Notes under the pieces: generated by a model
What the model was told of the DNA's origin: nothing
Seen by the model: only the letters and a program-made list of their open reading frames with translations
The model's database searches: none
Position numbers and translations under genes: made by a program
Assembly (NCBI GenBank): GCA_026874595.1
Contig: CM049320.1
Location: 7,193,464-7,257,463, forward strand
DNA from: Sipunculus nudus
Lineage: Eukaryota; Annelida; Sipuncula; Golfingiida; Sipunculidae
DNA: 64,000 nt
Direction: 5' to 3'
Shown here: positions 58,967-64,000 of the stretch, piece after piece
Layout: every line of letters starts with the position of its first letter
How positions within the stretch are numbered: position 1 is the first letter of the stretch

Positions 58967-61316
58967 TTTGACATACACAAAATGTGTAGCCACTTACGTG
59001 TTATTTTATATGTAATGTTTGAATATAAGCTTTAATGAAGCGTAAATTGAGGGTCCGCTGACTTTTTTTCATTTTTTGTAGGTGTAATCTTCTTGCCCGG
59101 GGCCAGTGAAGGCTGTATACACAGTTGCCTGGCGAGCGAGTGCACCTAGACCATGTTTCGGTTCTCGCTCGATGAAGACATCGTGTTTACTATTCTTTCC
59201 TGTGTTTTTCAGGTAAGTAACGTTTCCAATGCTTTAGCCCCAATTATAAATCCGTAGTATTCTTAAATAACGAAAAGGGATTAGAACTGCATGAGTTTTG
59301 ACACGTATTATCTTGTAGAAATGATACTTTGGTAGTTTCCCCGCATGCACATAAAACGTTTGCTACCAAGCGTTCGCGCCATGTTCATTTTCACGGAACT
59401 GAGAGTTCCTGAGTTTCTCTTGTGTCTGTATTTGGCAAATAAGCTCACCCAAGCATGTATAAGGTTATATACAACTGTTATCTTGCTAGTTAAAAGTGTA
59501 AATACTATTGATCAGGGCAAGTTTTTAATTTGGTACGAGTTTGTGAAGTTAGTGCAGATTTCACGATTCACAAGTTGTTCACGTGCAAAAGTCAAAGGTC
59601 ATGTCCCCCCACCCCCACCCCCCTAATATTGATCTGAAACTGATCAGGCTTGAAGTAGAAGCTGTAAACATTTAATACTTGTCTTCATGATCACATATTT
59701 ATTATGATATTCTCTTAATAATATAGAGAAGTATTTTATGTGTTTGGGTAATGGTACATGCTCAGGGATATAGATTGCTGATGGAGAGTAATAGATATAT
59801 CAAGAGTCAGTTGACAGGCCATACTTTATGTTGGTACCAATATACATGAATTTGGAATAGGCCAGTGTTTAAAGATCCAGGTCTTCTTTTATGTCATTGG
59901 ATTTATGTTCAACTCAGTAATTTTTATAAAACAGTATTGAGACAGAGGCTCACCATATTCAGGATTTATCAGGAATAGGTACTCAGCTATTTTATATAAA
60001 GCCATAGTTTGTGAGATAGTTAAATCCTTACCCAAATTCAAGTGGTAAACAGGGTCCTTGAACACTGTCATTTGGTTAAGTTAGAAAGTCATTTTTAGTG
60101 ACACCCATCTGTTGCTTGAGGACAATAACTTATAATGTAAATTTGCACATTTGTATATGCCAGAATTATAAGAGGATTGTATAAGGCAAGTAGTTATCTG
60201 GAGGTAACTTTGTATATTTCATTATTGGTGTAACAACATATTTTGGACTTGAACTTTACACTTGCAATGAAAATCATTTGAACATCATTGATATATTTTT
60301 GTGTTGTAAGTGCTGCCACCTGTCGGAGGTTAGGAAAACTAAAACGCTATTCGAGAGATCAGGTTCCAGCTCTATGCATATGAATGACAGACAGTGTTAG
60401 AGAGAAATAAATCATTGGACATGCATGATGAGTGATAATATTTAATTCTATCAATATTATGATAAAGATGTTTGTTTTATCATAGGCATCCTAACAGTAC
60501 TCATTGAATTAAGCTGATATGTTTATGTTTAATAATAACTCAGGACCAGATTTTATTGTTAGCAGGCATTATTTGAGCACTTCCATTGTAAATAGCATTT
60601 ATTTATCAGGTTGTCAGATGGAAAATCAGCACATGTGGATTAGTCAGATTGTTAACATATGTTTATATATATTACCATTTATTTCTAAAAGTAAATGTAG
60701 ATCACTTGCTTGTGCATGAAGTTGGTAAACCAGGATCAATCGATTACTTATGTAAAACCTTGTGCTATATAATTTTAATGCAGTTGACATGATAGTATAG
60801 TTAATAATGACACATATTAAACACAAGTATCCGAGGGTGTAAGGTTCGAATCCAGAACAGTATGTCAATGTTTACATAGAAGATGATGACCCTTAAATTG
60901 GAAATGTAACATGTAAACCCAAATCAGCTTATGATGATATATGTTAAATTCAGTTCGTGAATATTTATTATATGAGACTACTGTTTATTTCTTATTATGA
61001 TATGATGACTTAACAGGCTATCATGGTGATATTGAAATGTATCAAAAACATTGCATTGAGATTAGACTGAATATTGCAATGAGAGACTTTGGGTATAGGT
61101 TTGAGCTTAAAGGCCAATATTGTCGGACTCGTAGGTACACGGCATTTATTATGCTAGTAAATGATATTTGAGGGAGGCATACATGTGACGATGTATTTGT
61201 ACTTAAAGATGATGTTTCGGTTCTCGCTCGATGAAGACATCGTGTTTACTATTTTTTCCTGTGTTTTTTCAGGAGTGACATCTGTCTACCCAGGTCCCCT
61301 GTTCGGACCTGTAACA
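58967..61316 (+). repeat. Gypsy 3' LTR (2350 bp)
   Basis: Starts TTTGACATAC (one change from the 5' LTR) and ends CTGTAACA. Differs from the 5' LTR by scattered substitutions and small indels, a few percent by eye, meaning the insertion is not very recent. Here the first 60-bp repeat (59153-59212) is followed by a consensus donor GTAAGT. The AATAAA seen in the 5' copy is deleted. Confidence 0.9.
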
Positions 61317-61320
61317 TTAA

Positions 61321-63357
61321 TCGAATAAACGGATCTTCACCTTCAGCCGTCAATGGTAAACAGGTATAATAAGAGTCAAGAAAGATCTATAGTTTTCTCT
61401 TCGTAATACGTACTGGTTTATTTCTTGTACTGTTCCAGGAATATAATAATATCATATATTTACCTGTTGGAGTTTTGCACCAAAAATCTATTTAAAATAC
61501 AGTATTTCTTCAAAATGGCTTCTTTCTTACCGATCGGGGGGATTTTATGTAAAACCTATTCAAAGGTCATGACGTATTAGGCCAGAAAAGTAAGGTCTTT
61601 GACATAGAATTAAATAAAGAGAAGAATAAACAATATTATAATTGTTAATTTGACTTTTTCTTTAATGATTGACTTAATTCTAAATTGACACGTTAAAACG
61701 TGTCATTCATATGTATATATATACATATACGTTTCCGAGGCAGCGGAAATCTTGCGTTTCCAAAGAAGCGACTGATTTTCCCGATGTCTGGTTTGACTGT
61801 TTATGATACACTTAGACACCAGGTGGCGGGTCTTTGTCTCCTGAAAAACGTGCGTATGATGTGACAAGCAGCCTACCAGATGCCAATTTACAAACATTCG
61901 ACAGGCATCCTGGCTCCGACCTTAGCTGCGCTTCAAGCGCCGCTTGTTGACAGTTTTTTGCAAACAAAATCAAAATGTCGAATTTTAATTCCTCTCTCTA
62001 CATTCTTGTATCACCGATTCGATTATAATATTACGACTATGTCAGCTTAGCCATGTATCTTTTGTCCGCAAAACTGAAACCAGCCAACGAGGTGTGCACG
62101 GAGTCTTAGTTGTTATACTCCGTTTGAATTACAGCTCACCGACCGGAAATCCCATTGACCTGTGCAAACCACGTGAGGGGCTATTCTCTCTGAGCCTGTG
62201 GCCTGTTCAAACGGTTGCCCGGGGCGATGAGCTGTTACTCAAAACGAAATGATCAACAGCGGCTCCCTGTATTCCTCGCTAGGCCGGTTAACCGTTAGCA
62301 CATAGAGGTCGTGTCTTCCAGCAAAGGGGCTTATCTGATTGGGCCAAAATACAGGGCACCCCTCTGGTGTAGCGATTCAAGATACGAGGTCACAACAAAC
62401 AACGCTTATGATATAGGTTGTAGACCTTTAGGTAAAACGCTGTGTAAAGAGCGTAAACATTTGATAATATATAAACATTTAATAGATGATCAAAAATGGA
62501 GAATTCACTATTGTGAAATGCCAACATGGTAAAAGTTTTTATTTATAATTTTATATAATTGAATGAAGTATGCAGTTAAACGATATATGATTAAATAAGA
62601 CCTACTGAATATGCCAGGAATTTTCTAACTGTGATACAATAACCAGTCGCTGATTGTAAAAGACAGTCACTACTGTGCGCAAAAAAGAGAAAGCGAAAAA
62701 AAGAAAGGGTTAGTTGTATATATGTCAGAGTTTTGTATTGATGAAACTTGGTATAATAAATTCATTGTATAATATTATTTGAAAAAAAACCAATAACTCT
62801 TCACGAAGATGCGCATGCGGTTTCTCTTGATAAGAAAATCCTTGTATCTAAATTTCTATAAGATGACTCTGTTTTTGAGTGAATTTTACAGTCGGTAACC
62901 CCACTTCTACTCACGTTTGAATATATATCTTTAAAGCACCAACCGTAGCAATAACTAAAAAAGGTATGACGATTGTATAGTAGTAACATAATCAATCACC
63001 AAATGCCAGCACGCAGATCACTTCTCTATTTTAAGCGAGTGCATGTTTAACCTTTGAGGGAACAAAGTTTAAATATTGTAATTGAGAGCTATACTTATCT
63101 AGAAACGGGAAACATTGATGATAAATATAACAATGGGGAGGTGGCCTGATTAATTTGTTTCTTGATACATGTTACGTTTTCACCCAGGCCATAATATGCG
63201 GACTCTAGATTGTCTACAGTTGTTGTTGCACTGGCAATCCCGTTTTCAGAGTGTGAAATTATCCATGGATTGTAATCCACTAGTGTCGCCTTTCACGATG
63301 CTTCGTTCGTTCTGTACTTTTGTACGATTTCACACGTAAATAAAACAATACAGTAAT
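61321..63357. other. No firm gene
   Basis: AT-rich with a GC-richer patch at 61900-62400. A 73-codon plus frame at 62311-62532 has no supporting motif. Nothing else was recognised. Confidence 0.4.
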
Positions 63358-63440
63358 ATCGCATTCCCTCGCGATCTTTCTGCGTTCCCTCGCGATAATA
63401 TCGCGTTCCCTCGCGATCTTTTCGCGTTCGCTCGCAAAAT
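63358..63440. repeat. ~20-bp GC-rich minisatellite
   Basis: GTTCCCTCGCGAT recurs four times at roughly 20-21 bp spacing, with a weaker fifth copy (GTTCGCTCGC). Self-complementary TCGCGA makes it partly palindromic. The Arg/Glu-rich minus frames here are artefacts of the repeat. Confidence 0.8.
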
Positions 63441-64000
63441 TGTCACTAGGCTCGTTCCCTGCTCCCCTATATCTTGCATACAGGCAAATAAATGGACGCG
63501 GGAACCAGTACAACAGTTTACTGTGTCTCGCTCTGTCTTTAACACCACCGCGCTCCTCCTTATGGATATACGCTCACGTCACGTTAACAAAGAGATGCTG
63601 GTATAAGAGGAGATTAGAAATTTTGCCATGCGTCTGATATATGACATTTAACTTTGCCTCATATATCACTAAGTTATTCAGTATTCGTTAGGATTTTCGT
63701 GTATTTCCTTCTGTTTGACATCAGTCTGGGTGCCAAATAGGCCAAATAATTATTTTAATACGTTAACAGGAGGCCTCAGGCCACATCTGTTGTTCTTCTT
63801 CTGATACTAATCTCTGGCATGCAGTTATTCCATCGTCCAGAGGGTCATTTTAACCCAGAATAATTTTTATACCTACCTTGTCTCATTAATCTATTGTTGT
63901 AAATGTAGTTCATCATTGAGAAACGGTAATTTTTAACTTATCTGCCAATCCCACATCATCGAATACAAAACAACGAGTGTACGTGCCCTTGGAGGACGAA
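63441..64000. other. No gene recognised
   Basis: Unremarkable sequence up to the window edge. Confidence 0.4.

Larger units (their letters stand above)
50537..61316 (+). mobile_element. Ty3/gypsy LTR retrotransposon, near full length, defective
   Basis: The 10.78-kb element is flanked by TTAA at 50533-50536 and 61317-61320. The order is 5' LTR, PBS, gag, protease, RT, RNase H, integrase, an extra 3' region, polypurine tract and 3' LTR, which is gypsy order (RT before integrase). Internal length is 6066 bp. The coding region changes frame at least seven times and has in-frame stops (for example TAG 53778, TAG 53805, TAG 56580), so this copy cannot make its proteins. No envelope-like ORF was recognised. 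It inserted just right of another LTR remnant. Confidence 0.9.

Noticed and set aside
1-64000. CRISPR array, bacterial operon or rRNA genes
   Set aside because: No regular repeat-spacer arrays, ribosome-binding-site-led gene chains or rRNA signatures were seen.

Overview
The window looks like nuclear DNA of an invertebrate animal, most likely a mollusc or close lophotrochozoan. It is AT-rich, crowded with (AT)n, (GA)n, (CA)n and (AAT)n microsatellites, has GT-AG introns, and carries many mobile-element families. No bacterial operon, rRNA gene, intact tRNA gene or CRISPR array was seen. Coordinates and translations were worked out by eye.

The best protein-coding gene runs left to right over about 34 kb. 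It encodes a receptor-transporting-protein-like (3CxxC zinc finger) protein. Exons at 9866-10218, 37851-37995, 41776-41946 and 44063-44227 have consensus splice sites and join in phase, and all three CxxC pairs are intact. One intron is about 27.6 kb and holds most of the window's repeats. A possible first coding exon at 6838-6865 is weak. A phase-compatible alternative last exon lies at 35905-36010. Isolated exon-like islands on both strands (2902-3116, 8605-8687, 18154-18474, 23162-23482, 26841-27005, 39941-40042, 47126-47215) are candidates only; their parent genes could not be assembled.

Repeats of 1-37 kb: a TA-flanked MITE, a tRNA-derived SINE, a palindromic (TAA)n tract, a hammerhead ribozyme motif (12085-12132, minus), a 32-bp minisatellite open in three frames, a dispersed family built on ~350-bp units, a CR1/L2-like LINE fragment nested in one copy of that family, a 938-bp terminal-inverted-repeat element, poly(G/C)-cored MITEs, a 270-300 bp inverted duplication and a decayed L1/Tx1-like LINE.

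Repeats of 42-61 kb: a ~300-bp tandem repeat rich in nuclear-receptor half-site motifs, a complete 467-bp TRIM-like element whose LTRs contain a tRNA-like pol III promoter, an LTR of another element on the minus strand, and a near full-length but defective Ty3/gypsy retrotransposon (50537-61316) with TTAA duplications. The gypsy LTRs are unusually long (about 2.36 kb). Each contains a ~2.06 kb stretch bounded by a 60-bp direct repeat and by a splice donor and acceptor, placed so that splicing would restore an ordinary ~308-bp LTR sequence. The three LTR elements share the PBS core TGGGGCTC or a variant of it.

The strongest unusual signals are the TRIM with a pol III-type promoter in its LTR, the splice-competent insertion in the gypsy LTR, and the hammerhead motif.
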